DNA of 64,000 nucleotides from Candidatus Rifleibacterium amylolyticum (GCA_009917695.1 JAACJG010000001.1:1-64000); one strand, 5' to 3'; positions 26,993 to 36,521 are shown, numbered from the stretch's first letter. A program made the numbers and translations. The notes: a model not told the origin generated them from the letters alone.

Positions 26993-27838
26993 TTATTTTG
27001 CTCGTTTTTCTCGCCCTGATACGGCTTTGCGAAAAATATCCCTGAGTTGCATCAGAGCATCCAGGTTACGCGGACCTGGTCTGATGAATAGATCCTGGTC
27101 GAGGGCGTAAATCTGTTTGTTTCTGACCGCCCGCAATTTTTGCCAGCCGGGTCTTTTCTCAATACTGGTCTTATCGGTCAGAGGGTAGGCGATGATTATG
27201 ACGTCGGGATCTGCATGCAAAATCGTTTCAGAATTCACCACCGGGAATTCTGAAATGTCGGTTACTATATTGTCGCCGCCTGCGGTTCTTATCATGTCGC
27301 CGATATAACTCTGGGCGCCAGCTGCCTGCATCGGCGTGTCCCAGATTTCAAAATAGACTTTGGGCTTTTCGGATGGCAGAGATACAGAAATTTCGCTGAT
27401 TTTTTTATGCCATTCATCAGCAAATTCAGCGCCCTTCTCTGGCTTGCCAATCAGTTTCGCAAGTTCTTCAGCCATTTTCGGCAGCTGATCCATACGGGTG
27501 ACCGTAAAATTGACATAATTCAAGCCCAGTTGTGAAAACAAAAGAGCATACTTTTTGTGCATGTTATTAACGTCTACAAGCAGTGTTGGGCGCAATGACA
27601 TGATGCGCTCGATATTCAGTTCAAGGGCACCAACTTTTTGTCTGCTGCGCGATTCCTCTGGATAGTTGCAGTAATCTGAGATTCCTGTCACATACTCGCC
27701 CAGACCAAGATGGAACAGCATTTCTGTCTGTGATGGCACCAGAGAAATTACTCTGACATCATCTCTGGCTTGAATTGGATTTGACAGGATAAGAGTCAGG
27801 ATAAAGATAACTGAAATAACTTGTTTGAATTGTTTCAT
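26993..27838 (-). CDS. Periplasmic BtuF-like substrate-binding protein
   Basis: A 281-aa protein with a signal peptide (residues 1-24) and the two-lobed Peripla_BP_2 fold linked by one long helix. RVISLVPSQTEMLFHLGLG and SDYCNYPEE resemble cobalamin-binding BtuF proteins; haem or siderophore binding is the alternative. No permease or ATPase gene is adjacent, so it would depend on a transporter encoded elsewhere. It overlaps mltG by 4 bp. Confidence 0.83.
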   Translation of the reverse strand: MKQFKQVISVIFILTLILSNPIQARDDVRVISLVPSQTEMLFHLGLGEYVTGISDYCNYPEESRSRQKVGALELNIERIMSLRPTLLVDVNNMHKKYALLFSQLGLNYVNFTVTRMDQLPKMAEELAKLIGKPEKGAEFADEWHKKISEISVSLPSEKPKVYFEIWDTPMQAAGAQSYIGDMIRTAGGDNIVTDISEFPVVNSETILHADPDVIIIAYPLTDKTSIEKRPGWQKLRAVRNKQIYALDQDLFIRPGPRNLDALMQLRDIFRKAVSGREKRAK

Positions 27839-28869
27839 TGGCTGTTTGACTTCTTTTTACGTTGTCTGAAATACTCGCTTCGGTAACGGTTGTGATCGCC
27901 AAGAGTTCTGGCAAACTTGTGCCCCCGGTTACCATCAGAGACAAAGTAAAGGTAATCTGTTTCAGCCGGTTTTGCAACAGCACTCATTGCTGATGCACCG
28001 AAATTTGAGATTGGCGTCGGCGGTAAACCCAGGTTCAGGTAAGTGTTGAATGGAGAATTTATTTTGAGATCGTCATACAGAAGTCTGCTCTTATGACCGC
28101 CGAGAGCGTATAGAACCGTTGCACATGATTCGAGTCTGATATTTTTCCTGAGCCGGTTATAAAAAACTGACGCAATTATCTCGCGCTCATGCGCAAGTGC
28201 CGCTTCTTTCTCGACAATCGAAGCCAGGATGCAGCCTTCATATTGACTGAGGCCTACAGACAGCGGTTCGCTGAATATGCGGTCGATCTGGTGCCGGGTC
28301 AGCCGCAGCATTCTTTCGGCTACCTTTGCGGCCGAACTTGGGCGGCTGAAGCTGTATGTGTCTGGAAAAATCATTCCTTCTGGAGCTGGAATAAGCTCCC
28401 AGTCGGCGAATATTCTGCCCAGCAACTGAGGGTCTGAGACAGCTTCGATAAATTCAGGGGCCCCGCATATGCCATTGTCTTGTAGAATGGCTGCCGCCTT
28501 GGCTATGGTTATTCCTTCCGGAATGGTAACCTGGACTGTTGGCATGTTGCCCTTGAGCAGCTGGAATATAACTTCGTAGAGGTTTTCGTCACCATTGAAG
28601 GTATAAACACCGGGTTTAAGCCGCTGGTCTACGGCGATAAATCTCACATATATGCGAAACGCCAGCGCACTGTTTATAATCTGACCGGCCTTCAGTTGTG
28701 CGGCAATCTTTCTGGTGCCGCTTCCTGATTCTATGGTAATTTCTTTTCTACCCGAGTTGTTTACAGGTAGAGCCATTTCTCCGAACCAGTCTAAGAAGCC
28801 AATGAAGATGCCTGCTGCAGCAAACACAACTATTGCAGAAACAAGACTGACAATTTTTTTGAAGTTCAC
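27835..28869 (-). CDS. mltG: Endolytic murein transglycosylase MltG
   Basis: A 344-aa protein with a GTG start. An N-terminal membrane helix (about residues 7-29), a LysM-like region (IPEGITIAKAAAILQDNG) and the YceG catalytic domain with ASIVEKEA (catalytic Glu) and LGLPPTPISNFG. It cuts nascent glycan strands at the outer face of the inner membrane and terminates chain extension. Length and motifs are normal. Confidence 0.92.
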   Translation of the reverse strand: MNFKKIVSLVSAIVVFAAAGIFIGFLDWFGEMALPVNNSGRKEITIESGSGTRKIAAQLKAGQIINSALAFRIYVRFIAVDQRLKPGVYTFNGDENLYEVIFQLLKGNMPTVQVTIPEGITIAKAAAILQDNGICGAPEFIEAVSDPQLLGRIFADWELIPAPEGMIFPDTYSFSRPSSAAKVAERMLRLTRHQIDRIFSEPLSVGLSQYEGCILASIVEKEAALAHEREIIASVFYNRLRKNIRLESCATVLYALGGHKSRLLYDDLKINSPFNTYLNLGLPPTPISNFGASAMSAVAKPAETDYLYFVSDGNRGHKFARTLGDHNRYRSEYFRQRKKKSNSQ

Positions 28870-28887
28870 TGAACCTGCGTTTTAGCT

Positions 28888-29787
28888 TTATTCAGGCTTT
28901 TTGACAAAGTTCAATATGGTATTGCGGCTGTTGTCGAGAACGTATATTTCTTCAGGGCTCTTGGCGATAACTCCGGTGGGATAAAGAAATTGTCCCTGCT
29001 GATTGCCAAAGTCTCCTACTTTTGAGATCAACTTGCCGTCTGGGGCGATAATGACGACAGGAACTTCGCCGAGGTCGAGCACATACATGTTGCCATCTTT
29101 GTCGACGTGCATTCCGGAAGGGCCTTTTATTTCTTCGTATTCGCCCTTATCTTTGTATTCGGCCACAAAATCGCCGTTGAGATTCAGCTTTACTATACGT
29201 TTGCCACCGAAGTCAGTGATATAAAGGTGGTCGTTGTGCAACAGAATTGAAGTGGGAAAAAGCATGGCAGCCTTGCCTGAACCACCAATAGTATTCAGAA
29301 ACTTGCCATTTGCATCATATTTGTATACTTCTGACTGTTTCGACATGATGACATAGCTGTTGCCCTTGCGATCTATGCAGACATCCATCGGAAATTTCAT
29401 CTTTTCAAATATGCGAAGGTTCGGTTCGCCGCTTGGGTCGAATCTGATAATCTTGTTTCCACGCTGGTCGCAGACTAGAATGTCGTCTGTGAGAGGATTT
29501 ACACCTATGCCGGTCATGCTCTGAAGCTTGTATCCTTCGCGACCAGACTCGCCGGCTGCCATGACAGACTCCCCATTTGTGGTGATAACCTGTATGCGGG
29601 TATTGCCTGCGTCAGCTATAACAAGGTCGCCCTTACTGGTGAGATCCATGTCGGTGGCACTGAGAAATTCAGTTCTGTTCGAACCCGACTTTCCGAACTC
29701 TTTTTCAAAACGAAATTTATCGGGAACACAGCCGGTACTCAATCCGGCAAACAATATCAGCGCTAAAGCCAGTGTCTTTTTCAGCAT
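28888..29787 (-). CDS. NHL-repeat lipoprotein
   Basis: A 299-aa protein; ATG 29787 follows GAAGGA. Lipobox LSTGC gives lipidated C20. The rest is a six-bladed NHL propeller (repeats such as GDLVIADAGNTRIQVI and NMYVLDLGEVPVVI). It is probably a periplasm-facing binding platform. It is divergent from the pseudopilin gene at 29885. Confidence 0.84.
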   Translation of the reverse strand: MLKKTLALALILFAGLSTGCVPDKFRFEKEFGKSGSNRTEFLSATDMDLTSKGDLVIADAGNTRIQVITTNGESVMAAGESGREGYKLQSMTGIGVNPLTDDILVCDQRGNKIIRFDPSGEPNLRIFEKMKFPMDVCIDRKGNSYVIMSKQSEVYKYDANGKFLNTIGGSGKAAMLFPTSILLHNDHLYITDFGGKRIVKLNLNGDFVAEYKDKGEYEEIKGPSGMHVDKDGNMYVLDLGEVPVVIIAPDGKLISKVGDFGNQQGQFLYPTGVIAKSPEEIYVLDNSRNTILNFVKKPE

Positions 29788-29847
29788 GGGACTATTTCCT
29801 TCAGAACATTTTCTTAATGAACATATCATAATGCAAAAAAAATTGAT

Positions 29848-29876
29848 TTGCAAAATATTTCTTGCAAATGTATAAT
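29848..29876 (+). promoter_or_regulatory. Strong sigma-70 promoter of the pseudopilin gene
   Basis: TTGCAA (29848-29853) and a perfect TATAAT (29871-29876) are separated by 17 bp. The expected start of transcription (about 29883) is only one or two bases before the ATG at 29885, so the mRNA would be leaderless or nearly so. Confidence 0.75.
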
Positions 29877-29884
29877 AAAGTTAG

Positions 29885-30250
29885 ATGAAAAAGAAAACTC
29901 GACAACTTGGTTTTACACTTGTTGAACTGATGATTGTTATCGCGATTATCGGTATTCTGGCGGCAATTGCTTTGCCCAACTTCCGTCGTTCCCGAGAACT
30001 GGCGAGGCAGAATAAATGTTTTGAATTCTCGTCTCTGCTCAGTCGAACGGCCGAATTGTACAGTATTGAGCGCAAGCAGTATCCCTCGACTATCGAAGAT
30101 CTTGCGCCCTTTCTCAGTGGCAATCGCCTTCCGACATGCCCGACTCAGGGTACATACGACTGGGTCAAGGGAACCGAAGAGGGACTGCCCAACGGCAAAA
30201 AGGTTTTCTGTTCTCACCATGGTTGCGCAACAGCTACCTGGGGTGGTTAA
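29885..30250 (+). CDS. Type IV pilin-like pseudopilin
   Basis: A 121-aa protein with a 9-residue leader and a textbook prepilin site: G9|F10 followed by [13 protein letters not shown], with Glu at +5. A prepilin peptidase would cleave and N-methylate it. The C-terminal domain holds two cysteines in CPTQGTY and KVFCSHHG, and resembles parts of the giant protein and the 129-aa protein at 10976. No ribosome site stands at the normal distance, in keeping with the leaderless promoter. It is monocistronic and followed by a strong terminator. Major versus minor pilin role cannot be settled. Confidence 0.88.
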   Translation: MKKKTRQLGFTLVELMIVIAIIGILAAIALPNFRRSRELARQNKCFEFSSLLSRTAELYSIERKQYPSTIEDLAPFLSGNRLPTCPTQGTYDWVKGTEEGLPNGKKVFCSHHGCATATWGG

Positions 30251-30263
30251 AAGCTTAAAAAAA

Positions 30264-30296
30264 AGCGGCGGTTCACTTGGAACCGCCGCTTTTTTT
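30264..30296. terminator. Bidirectional rho-independent terminator
   Basis: A perfect 11-bp stem AGCGGCGGTTC/GAACCGCCGCT (30264-30274 and 30280-30290) has a run of seven Ts on the plus side and eight As before it. It can stop the plus-strand pseudopilin gene and the minus-strand GerMN operon that ends at 30304. Confidence 0.93.
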
Positions 30297-30303
30297 ATGG
30301 CTG

Positions 30304-30954
30304 TTATTGCTCTGACACTATCAGATCTTCATTTCTCGTCAGGTTTTGCGAGAGATCTACATGACCGTATTCTGCGACAGGTTCGCTGCCGTTTATCAGA
30401 AAGCGTACCCTTGCGCGAGGATCCAGCTCTGTTAGTGAATTTACCAGAGAATATACACTCAGCACCTGTTCGCAGGCTCCAAGATCGCTGACTTCAGCAA
30501 ATTCCTTGCTCAGATCGACGGTGAATACTCCTGACTCAAAGAAAAGGCCTCTCAGGGCAGTTCCCTTCGGCATGGTGCGGTTAAATGTGCTGCTGATCGG
30601 GCCTTCGAGCAAAGTTTCAACGATCTGTCTTGCCTGGGCAATAAGCATTGAGCGCTTGCGCACACGCCTGTCCTCTGAAGCCAGAGAATCTTTGCCTTTT
30701 TGAGCGAAGTAAATTTTGAGAGTGTGTGCCTCTTCTTCAGGTATGAATTCTTCCTGGGCGGCGACTGCTGTTTGTTGTGCCTGACTGGCTGTTGCAGCCT
30801 GCTGATCGGCCTGAGTCTGGGCCGTTATTTCCGGGAGAATTTTTCTCATGAAGAGAAAATAGCCCGATACGACAAGGCCTATGACTATCAGACCCATCAT
30901 GACAAAAAGTATCTTTTCCTGATTATGCCGTGAAGGCTTGCGCTTGTTTGTCAT
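30304..30954 (-). CDS. GerMN-domain membrane-anchored protein
   Basis: A 216-aa protein with one N-terminal membrane helix (about residues 17-38), a Gln/Ala-rich linker, and a GerMN domain (from LKIYFAQKG through VRFLINGSEP). GerMN domains occur in spore germination GerM but also in envelope proteins of non-sporulating bacteria, often next to cell-wall amidases, as here (12 bp after the amidase). It is probably a cell-wall hydrolase partner. Confidence 0.8.
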   Translation of the reverse strand: MTNKRKPSRHNQEKILFVMMGLIVIGLVVSGYFLFMRKILPEITAQTQADQQAATASQAQQTAVAAQEEFIPEEEAHTLKIYFAQKGKDSLASEDRRVRKRSMLIAQARQIVETLLEGPISSTFNRTMPKGTALRGLFFESGVFTVDLSKEFAEVSDLGACEQVLSVYSLVNSLTELDPRARVRFLINGSEPVAEYGHVDLSQNLTRNEDLIVSEQ

Positions 30955-30966
30955 TGATAACCTCTC

Positions 30967-32595
30967 TTACTGGTTGATGACTATGCCGTTGAAGAAATCT
31001 ACGACTGCATTAGCGATAGATCTGGCAACCGCCTTGCGGTAGTTGTCGCTGATCAGGTTTTTGCCTTCGGTAGCGTCTGAAAGCATACCTGCTTCTACTA
31101 AAACCGCAGGAATCATAACGAACTTCAGTGGTTGTAGCGGAAGTTCCCTGACGCCCCGACTCTCGACCTTGAGATGTCTTACCAGTCGCTCGTTGATTTT
31201 GCGGGCCAGGAAAATGCCGAGGTCGAATCGCGTCGCCTTCAGCCAGTCATTATAGACCGCTTCCGGGCTTATTCCCTGTCCTGATTCTTCAATATGGGTG
31301 CCTTTGCTGCTGTAGCTGAAGCAGGCTGTTCCGGCCTTGCTGGCGTCAGACGAGCCGCCCAGGTGAAGCGAAATGTAGAGATCGCCACCGTGGCGATTAA
31401 CTATGCTTAAGCGCTGGTCATGCGACATGCTTATGTCAGAGTTTCTTGTCAGAACAGCTTTGAAACCTGCTTTTTCTAGACTGCTGGCCAGATGACGGGC
31501 TATTTCAAGATTGATCACTTTCTCTTCAGGCCGCCCGGCAAAGCGGAATCCCGTATCGGTGCCGCCGTGCCCTGCGTCTATGATAATTGTACGGCCGGCG
31601 AAGTCTGGATTTTTCAAGCTTTCTATCTCTACTGCGATATTGATTTCAGGTGCCGATTCCATTTTTGGTTGTTCCGGAGTCTTGGGCTCCTGAGCCGGAT
31701 TGGCGACAACTGTAGCGCTGGCAACTAGTTCTGTCGTGCTTGTGGCTACCTGTGCATCCGGGGCCGCAAATGATATGATCATGCGGAATGGGCCACCGAC
31801 AGTTTCGATGGTTGGCTGCGCAACAGTATTTTTGGGGTAAAAGCTTAAAATCAGCCCTTTACGATCTGGACCGCTGTTGATGTCGAGTTTGGCGATGTCA
31901 CGGCCTACCGGATTCGTGCGTTGAGTGGGAATCAGGTTGCGACAACCGACAATTGTCAGTCGGTACAGGCCGTCTTTGAATTCGCTGCGATAAGTTATGT
32001 CTCCGCTGAATTCCAGCACAACTCTGGTGTGGTCTTCTCTTGAGCTGTGTCTGAGGGCTACCAGTATCGCTTCATCTGATTGGGTTTGAACTGGTTGTGG
32101 TGCCGGAGTTATTGCTACGGGCTGAGGGGGTTCGGCCGGCGCCGGAGTGACAGCTATCGGAGTGGCATGAGCGGCTGGGCTTGCTGGCTGCTGTCGTGCA
32201 ACTGGCGCTGAAGGTGGCGGAGATGGCTGCACCTGAATTCTCGGGGCCGGTGTTTGAAGAACATTCGGTTGCTCACTTGCGCTGAAAAATCTGTTCAATG
32301 CTGCAGCAGGAACCATTATCTGCCCTTGCTGAATTCTGGGGGGCGCTGGCAGGGTTACTTCACTGCCATTGACTATGGCTGTCTGACTGTCAACGGTTAG
32401 TCTTACCGTTTTAAGCCCTTGTCTCATTACCAGAATTTTTTGTAACGGGAACCATTGATAAGCGATGCCTTGAGATTCAGCAAAGCTGCGAGCGCTTATA
32501 TAACCGTCCTCAGCCTCAATCGAAACTGCGTTGAACAGAAGCATTGCAAGAACTGACCAGATGGCAATTCTTTTTGGCAGGGTATGTGAATGCAT
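30967..32595 (-). CDS. N-acetylmuramoyl-L-alanine amidase (Amidase_3) with AMIN domain
   Basis: A 542-aa secreted enzyme. ATG 32595 overlaps the smpB stop (TGATG) and sits behind GGGAGG. Order: signal peptide (to about 27), a copper-amine-oxidase-N-like domain (about 30-100), a long Pro/Ala/Gln linker, an AMIN domain (about 175-275) that targets the septum or outer-membrane pores, another linker, and a zinc amidase domain starting IIIDAGHGGTDTGF. It cleaves between MurNAc and the stem peptide. It is the AmiC-type architecture with an added N-terminal domain. Confidence 0.9.
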   Translation of the reverse strand: MHSHTLPKRIAIWSVLAMLLFNAVSIEAEDGYISARSFAESQGIAYQWFPLQKILVMRQGLKTVRLTVDSQTAIVNGSEVTLPAPPRIQQGQIMVPAAALNRFFSASEQPNVLQTPAPRIQVQPSPPPSAPVARQQPASPAAHATPIAVTPAPAEPPQPVAITPAPQPVQTQSDEAILVALRHSSREDHTRVVLEFSGDITYRSEFKDGLYRLTIVGCRNLIPTQRTNPVGRDIAKLDINSGPDRKGLILSFYPKNTVAQPTIETVGGPFRMIISFAAPDAQVATSTTELVASATVVANPAQEPKTPEQPKMESAPEINIAVEIESLKNPDFAGRTIIIDAGHGGTDTGFRFAGRPEEKVINLEIARHLASSLEKAGFKAVLTRNSDISMSHDQRLSIVNRHGGDLYISLHLGGSSDASKAGTACFSYSSKGTHIEESGQGISPEAVYNDWLKATRFDLGIFLARKINERLVRHLKVESRGVRELPLQPLKFVMIPAVLVEAGMLSDATEGKNLISDNYRKAVARSIANAVVDFFNGIVINQ

Positions 32596-33071
32596 CAATA
32601 GCGTCCTCCCAGTTCTCTTTCCATGTCACGTTTCGCGTCTTTTTTCTGCAGGGCTTCTCGTTTGTCATACTTGGCCTTGCCTTTGGCAAGCCCAAGTTCG
32701 ACTTTGACCTTGCCGTTCTTAAAGTAGACCTTGAGAGGAACTATTGTCATTCCGCTTGTTCTGACCTTGTAGCCCCACTTGATAATTTCACTTTTATGGG
32801 CCAGAAGTCGACGTTTTCTCTCTGGCTCGTGATCGAGTCGATTGGAAAAGGGGTTTGAGCCGATGTGCATGTCCTGTAGCCAGAGTTGGCCTTCGATTTC
32901 TTCTGCATAAGAGTCTTTGAGCGTAACTCTGCCTTCGCGGCATGGCCGCAGTTCGGAACCGAGCAGTACGATGCCGGCTTCGAGTTTTTCGACGATAAAA
33001 TAGTCATGATGAGCTTTGCGATTGGCCGCAATTATCTTGAGGCCGTCACCTTGTTGCTTTTTTGAACTCAA
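32595..33071 (-). CDS. smpB: SsrA-binding protein SmpB
   Basis: A 158-aa protein with a TTG start and an AGGTGA site upstream. Signatures: IIAANRKAHHDYFI at the N-terminus, GSELRPCREGRVTLKDSY, LHIGSNPF-like MHIGSNPF, and a basic C-terminal tail (LAKGKAKYDKREALQKKDAKRD) that inserts in the ribosome. It delivers tmRNA to stalled ribosomes. It overlaps the upstream TPR gene and the downstream amidase gene. Confidence 0.94.
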   Translation of the reverse strand: MSSKKQQGDGLKIIAANRKAHHDYFIVEKLEAGIVLLGSELRPCREGRVTLKDSYAEEIEGQLWLQDMHIGSNPFSNRLDHEPERKRRLLAHKSEIIKWGYKVRTSGMTIVPLKVYFKNGKVKVELGLAKGKAKYDKREALQKKDAKRDMERELGGRY

Positions 33072-34110
33072 TCAGGTCACCTGCTTTCACTCCCGGGCCA
33101 AATTCTTTTCGGATCAGCGCCCAGCTGGTATTTTTGTAAACTTTGGTCAGCAACAGTTCGGCAGATGGAATGTCGGGAGCCCGGCCAATGACGACTCCGG
33201 TATCGGGGTCTGCAAGCGGGCCGCCGGCTTTGAAGGCTCGTAGACTGAGGCTGAATTCATCTGATAAACTGAGGCCTTCCTGCATGCCAAGATTTATGAT
33301 CACCTGGCCCTGCAGTTTTTTAACGACTTTGCCGGCGGCAACAATTTCATGATTCTCTACTGCCTTAAATGTGTCACGCATTCTTGCGAATTCGGGCAGC
33401 CCTGCAAAACGCTTTTCATGGCGGCTCAGCAGAGGTTGCGCTACATAATCCATACGTGCAGCGATCATACGGTCAAAGCCTTCGACAAAACTTTCGATGC
33501 TCACATCTCTAAGTGAAAGCAGATCGCGATAAAACTTTACGCTTGCCTGCTGTTCGCCTTTGTCCCACAGCAGCCTGGCCAGCCGCAGAAGATACTCATG
33601 ATTGGCACCATAGAGCTCGACCGCTTTGCGAATCTCTACTTCAGCTCCATCCCAGTGACCCTCGTCAAGAAGGTGAATGCCCTTTAAATAGGCCTCATGC
33701 GCCATTTTGGCTTTTTCTGTAGTTCTTATCATCTGAGGATATGATGGATATTCATTGTTTTGAAGTGACAGGGCGATGCGCCGGTCTCTGATGAGAAGAT
33801 TGAGACGCTCTACTTCTTCCCAGTGAAAGATCGCATCTTCGAGTCTTCCCTGTTCGCGGTAAAGCTTGCCGAGCCAGTAGTGTGCCTTTACCAGATTTGG
33901 TTCGAGTCGCAGCGCTTCAATGAAACAGTCTTCAGAGGCAGAGAACAGCCCTTTGCGGTAGTTCTGGTAGCCTTTTTCATAAGCTGCTAGAGCCTGATCC
34001 GGCGTCGGCAAATCTTCCATCTGCCATGCTGAACAGAATGCTGAGGCTGGAATGAAAGCCAGCAGCAACAACAGCATGAATAAACGGCTGGAATGTCTTT
34101 CGTAAAGCAT
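33046..34110 (-). CDS. Secreted TPR protein with FlgT-C-like domain
   Basis: A 354-aa protein; ATG 34110 follows GGAG. Signal peptide to about residue 26, two N-terminal TPRs (ALAAYEKGYQNYRKGLFSAS, VKAHYWLGKLYREQGRLEDA), a helical middle, and a C-terminal beta domain. That domain, with GQVIINLGMQEGLSLSDEF, DPDTGVVIGR and KAGDLIEF, resembles the C-terminal domain of the flagellar assembly protein FlgT. A perfect sigma-28 -10 (GCCGATAA) lies 38 bp upstream. A role in flagellar or envelope assembly is an inference. Confidence 0.75.
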   Translation of the reverse strand: MLYERHSSRLFMLLLLLAFIPASAFCSAWQMEDLPTPDQALAAYEKGYQNYRKGLFSASEDCFIEALRLEPNLVKAHYWLGKLYREQGRLEDAIFHWEEVERLNLLIRDRRIALSLQNNEYPSYPQMIRTTEKAKMAHEAYLKGIHLLDEGHWDGAEVEIRKAVELYGANHEYLLRLARLLWDKGEQQASVKFYRDLLSLRDVSIESFVEGFDRMIAARMDYVAQPLLSRHEKRFAGLPEFARMRDTFKAVENHEIVAAGKVVKKLQGQVIINLGMQEGLSLSDEFSLSLRAFKAGGPLADPDTGVVIGRAPDIPSAELLLTKVYKNTSWALIRKEFGPGVKAGDLIEFKKATR

Positions 34111-34147
34111 GAGAAGATCTCCGTCAGACAAATATTATTCATCTAAC

Positions 34148-34174
34148 TTATCGGCAATTCTGAGTAATGGTCTG
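34148..34174 (-). promoter_or_regulatory. Weak candidate sigma-28 promoter (perfect -10 only)
   Basis: GCCGATAA on the minus strand (34148-34155), in the gap before the FlgT-C-like TPR gene. The base positions 15 bp upstream read CAGA, not TAAA. Suggestive only. Confidence 0.25.
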
Positions 34175-34183
34175 AGAAATGCT

Positions 34184-34861
34184 TTACTTTGTTGAGAGAT
34201 ACTTTGTCGGGTCGAGGTAGCGCCCACCTGAGAGTACAGAAAAATGCAGGTGCGGTCCGGTCGCGCGGCCAGATCTGCCGACTGTGCCAACAATTGTGCC
34301 ACGTTTGACTCTTTGCCCTTTTACACATTTGATCTTATGCATGTGACCAAAATACAGGGTTTTTCCTTCGCCGGTCCTTACCTTTACCAGACGGCCGAGA
34401 AGACCGGCGTGTCCGGCGCTGACAACTATGCCATCAGCGGGGCAGACTATGCTGGTGCCTATTTTTGCTCTGATATCTATGCCATTGTGAAATGAGCGCT
34501 TTTTGGTCACCGGATGCCGACGCATGCCAAAAGCTGACGAGATTGAGCCCCTTACTGGCCAGAGTCTGCTGGCTGGGGTCACTTTCTTGCTGCTTACGCT
34601 GACGATTCTGAAGGTCTTTGCTGGCAGCTTTTCTGGAATCATCGCCCGCATTTCGTCAGCTGATTCGCTGGCGGCGGCAAAGACTTGTTTAAGAGGCTTC
34701 CAGAAATTAATCTTCGTTTCAACTGGCTGATAAAATGCAGCGCTTAAATTAAATGCTGAGCTTTCACTTTGGGGCGCGCTCATTTGCAGGAGGATCAGTG
34801 ACAGAAAAATCAATAATGCACGACAACTATTGCTGATTTTTTTTGAATCATGATTTCTCAT
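34184..34861 (-). CDS. M23-family peptidase (LytM-like)
   Basis: A 225-aa secreted protein; the ATG at 34861 lies 4 nt after the rho stop, and a GTG at 34876 would overlap it. N-terminal hydrophobic signal (about 12-32), a short helical linker, and a LytM domain with HNGIDIRAKIGTSIVCPADG, YFGHMH and GPHLHFSV. The HxxxD and HxH zinc ligands are intact, so it may be an active endopeptidase rather than an amidase activator. Located between rho and the TPR/FlgT-C-like gene. Confidence 0.88.
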   Translation of the reverse strand: MRNHDSKKISNSCRALLIFLSLILLQMSAPQSESSAFNLSAAFYQPVETKINFWKPLKQVFAAASESADEMRAMIPEKLPAKTFRIVSVSSKKVTPASRLWPVRGSISSAFGMRRHPVTKKRSFHNGIDIRAKIGTSIVCPADGIVVSAGHAGLLGRLVKVRTGEGKTLYFGHMHKIKCVKGQRVKRGTIVGTVGRSGRATGPHLHFSVLSGGRYLDPTKYLSTK

Positions 34862-34865
34862 CAGG

Positions 34866-36155
34866 TCAATCGCCACTCTTACTGGTTGAACTCTTGTAGT
34901 TCGGATTGATCAGGCTGAGGAATTCGCGGTTGTCCTTGGTGTTTGAAATACCTTTGACCAGCATTTCAACAACTTCCTGAGAACTCTTGTCTTCAAATGC
35001 CCGGCGCAGAATGATGATTTTCTTGAGATCTTCGGCATCCATGAGCAGTTCTTCTTTTCTTGTGCCTGACATCTTCACATCTATGCACGGGAAGATGCGC
35101 TTGTTGAAAAGCTTGCGATCAAGGTGCAGTTCCATATTGCCGGTGCCCTTGAATTCTTCGAAAATTACTTCATCCATTTTTGAGCCGGTGTCTATAAGAG
35201 CGGTTGCAATAACTGTGAGACTGCCACCATGCTCGATTTTTCGTGCTGCACCGAGGAATCGCTTGGGCTTGTGGAGAGCGAAGGGGTTGACGCCTCCTGA
35301 AAGCGTCTGACCGGCCGACGGCATTGAGATATTGTAGGCACGTGCCAGTCTGGTAATTGAATCAAGCAGTATGACAACATCGCGACCAAGTTCTACGTGG
35401 CGCTTGGCCTTTTCAAGCAGCAGTTCAGAGACTTTGATGTGGTTGTTGATATGCTCATCAAAAGTTGAAGCCACAACTTCGGCATCAACTGAACGGCGCA
35501 TGTCGGTAACTTCTTCAGGACGCTCATCGATAAGCAGTATCAACATCAAAACTTCAGGGTGATTAGCAGTTATCGCGTTGGCAACCTGTTTGAGCAACGT
35601 GGTTTTGCCGGCTTTGGGCGGGGCTACGATCAGGCCTCGCTGGCCTTTTCCGATTGGGCAGATAAGGTCGAAAACTCGCGTCGAAACATCTTCAAAGTCG
35701 GTTTCAAGCCTGAAACGATCGGTTGGAAAAACCGGAACCCCGTCTTCAAAGTTTACGCGATTTCGCAGGCGGTCTATGTTTACCCCGTTAACGGCTTCGA
35801 TGCGGAGCAGGGCATGGTAGCTTTCGTCATCCTTAGGCAGTCTTACCTGAGCAACTATGGTGTCGCCGCACATGAGGCCGTAGCGCTTGATCTGCGACGG
35901 CGAAACATAAACGTCATCATCATTCTGCACGTAACTTCTGGTTCTGATAAAACCATAACCTTCCGGCATGATATCGAGGACGCCTTCTGATAGAGCCAGC
36001 CCCTGTTCCTGGAGCTGAATTTTCAGAATAGCCCGTATCAGATCCTGCTTTTTCATTTTTTCGGCATTTTCAATACTCATCGCTTTCGCGACTGCCTTGA
36101 TGTTTTTTACAGGTTCTTCACAGAGCTGAAGATAGGTGAATGATGGGTTTTCCAC
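34866..36155 (-). CDS. rho: Transcription termination factor Rho
   Basis: A 429-aa hexameric RNA helicase. GTG 36155 is preferred because AAGGAAAG precedes it; a TTG at 36182 would add 9 residues. It has the Rho N-terminal SAP-like domain, the cold-shock RNA-binding domain ([27 protein letters not shown]), and the ATPase core with Walker [12 protein letters not shown], Walker [16 protein letters not shown] and the Q-loop/secondary site [12 protein letters not shown]. Normal length with no insertion. Confidence 0.96.
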   Translation of the reverse strand: MENPSFTYLQLCEEPVKNIKAVAKAMSIENAEKMKKQDLIRAILKIQLQEQGLALSEGVLDIMPEGYGFIRTRSYVQNDDDVYVSPSQIKRYGLMCGDTIVAQVRLPKDDESYHALLRIEAVNGVNIDRLRNRVNFEDGVPVFPTDRFRLETDFEDVSTRVFDLICPIGKGQRGLIVAPPKAGKTTLLKQVANAITANHPEVLMLILLIDERPEEVTDMRRSVDAEVVASTFDEHINNHIKVSELLLEKAKRHVELGRDVVILLDSITRLARAYNISMPSAGQTLSGGVNPFALHKPKRFLGAARKIEHGGSLTVIATALIDTGSKMDEVIFEEFKGTGNMELHLDRKLFNKRIFPCIDVKMSGTRKEELLMDAEDLKKIIILRRAFEDKSSQEVVEMLVKGISNTKDNREFLSLINPNYKSSTSKSGD

Positions 36156-36209
36156 AATAGCTTTCCTTTCAAGGAATACCAAAGAAATATCCGGGGCACG
36201 CCCGGTTTG

Positions 36210-36518
36210 TCAGCGAGGTCTTGCCGGAGGCACTATCGAGCGTGAAAGCTGCATGAACAGCATGTCGCCAAGCCCGATGCTCATGGTTTTTGACCGCTCC
36301 TGATCGAGCATGTCGGCAAAAATTTCTTCTGCCTGGCCACCATGAACCATTCCGGTTTTTTTTACAGTTTTACGCATCTCTTTCAGCATCTGGTGCATAA
36401 AAATAGACTCAAAATCGGAGCAGGCTTTCTTCAGTTTGCCAAGTTCTTTTTTCTTGGCATCAGGAAGCTGTTCAATTCTGTCTTTCTGCAATAGAGGGCT
36501 GAGATAGGAATTGCTCAT
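36210..36518 (-). CDS. flgJ: FlgJ-like flagellar rod-binding protein
   Basis: A 102-aa protein matching only the N-terminal rod-capping half of FlgJ (CSDFESIFMHQMLKEMRKTV and IFADMLDQERSKTMS-type segments). The muramidase half is absent, as in many non-enteric bacteria, so another hydrolase must open the wall; an M23 peptidase lies two genes on. It follows the TPR gene by 3 bp and probably belongs to the flgI-TPR-flgJ transcript. Confidence 0.85.
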   Translation of the reverse strand: MSNSYLSPLLQKDRIEQLPDAKKKELGKLKKACSDFESIFMHQMLKEMRKTVKKTGMVHGGQAEEIFADMLDQERSKTMSIGLGDMLFMQLSRSIVPPARPR

Positions 36519-36521
36519 TTA

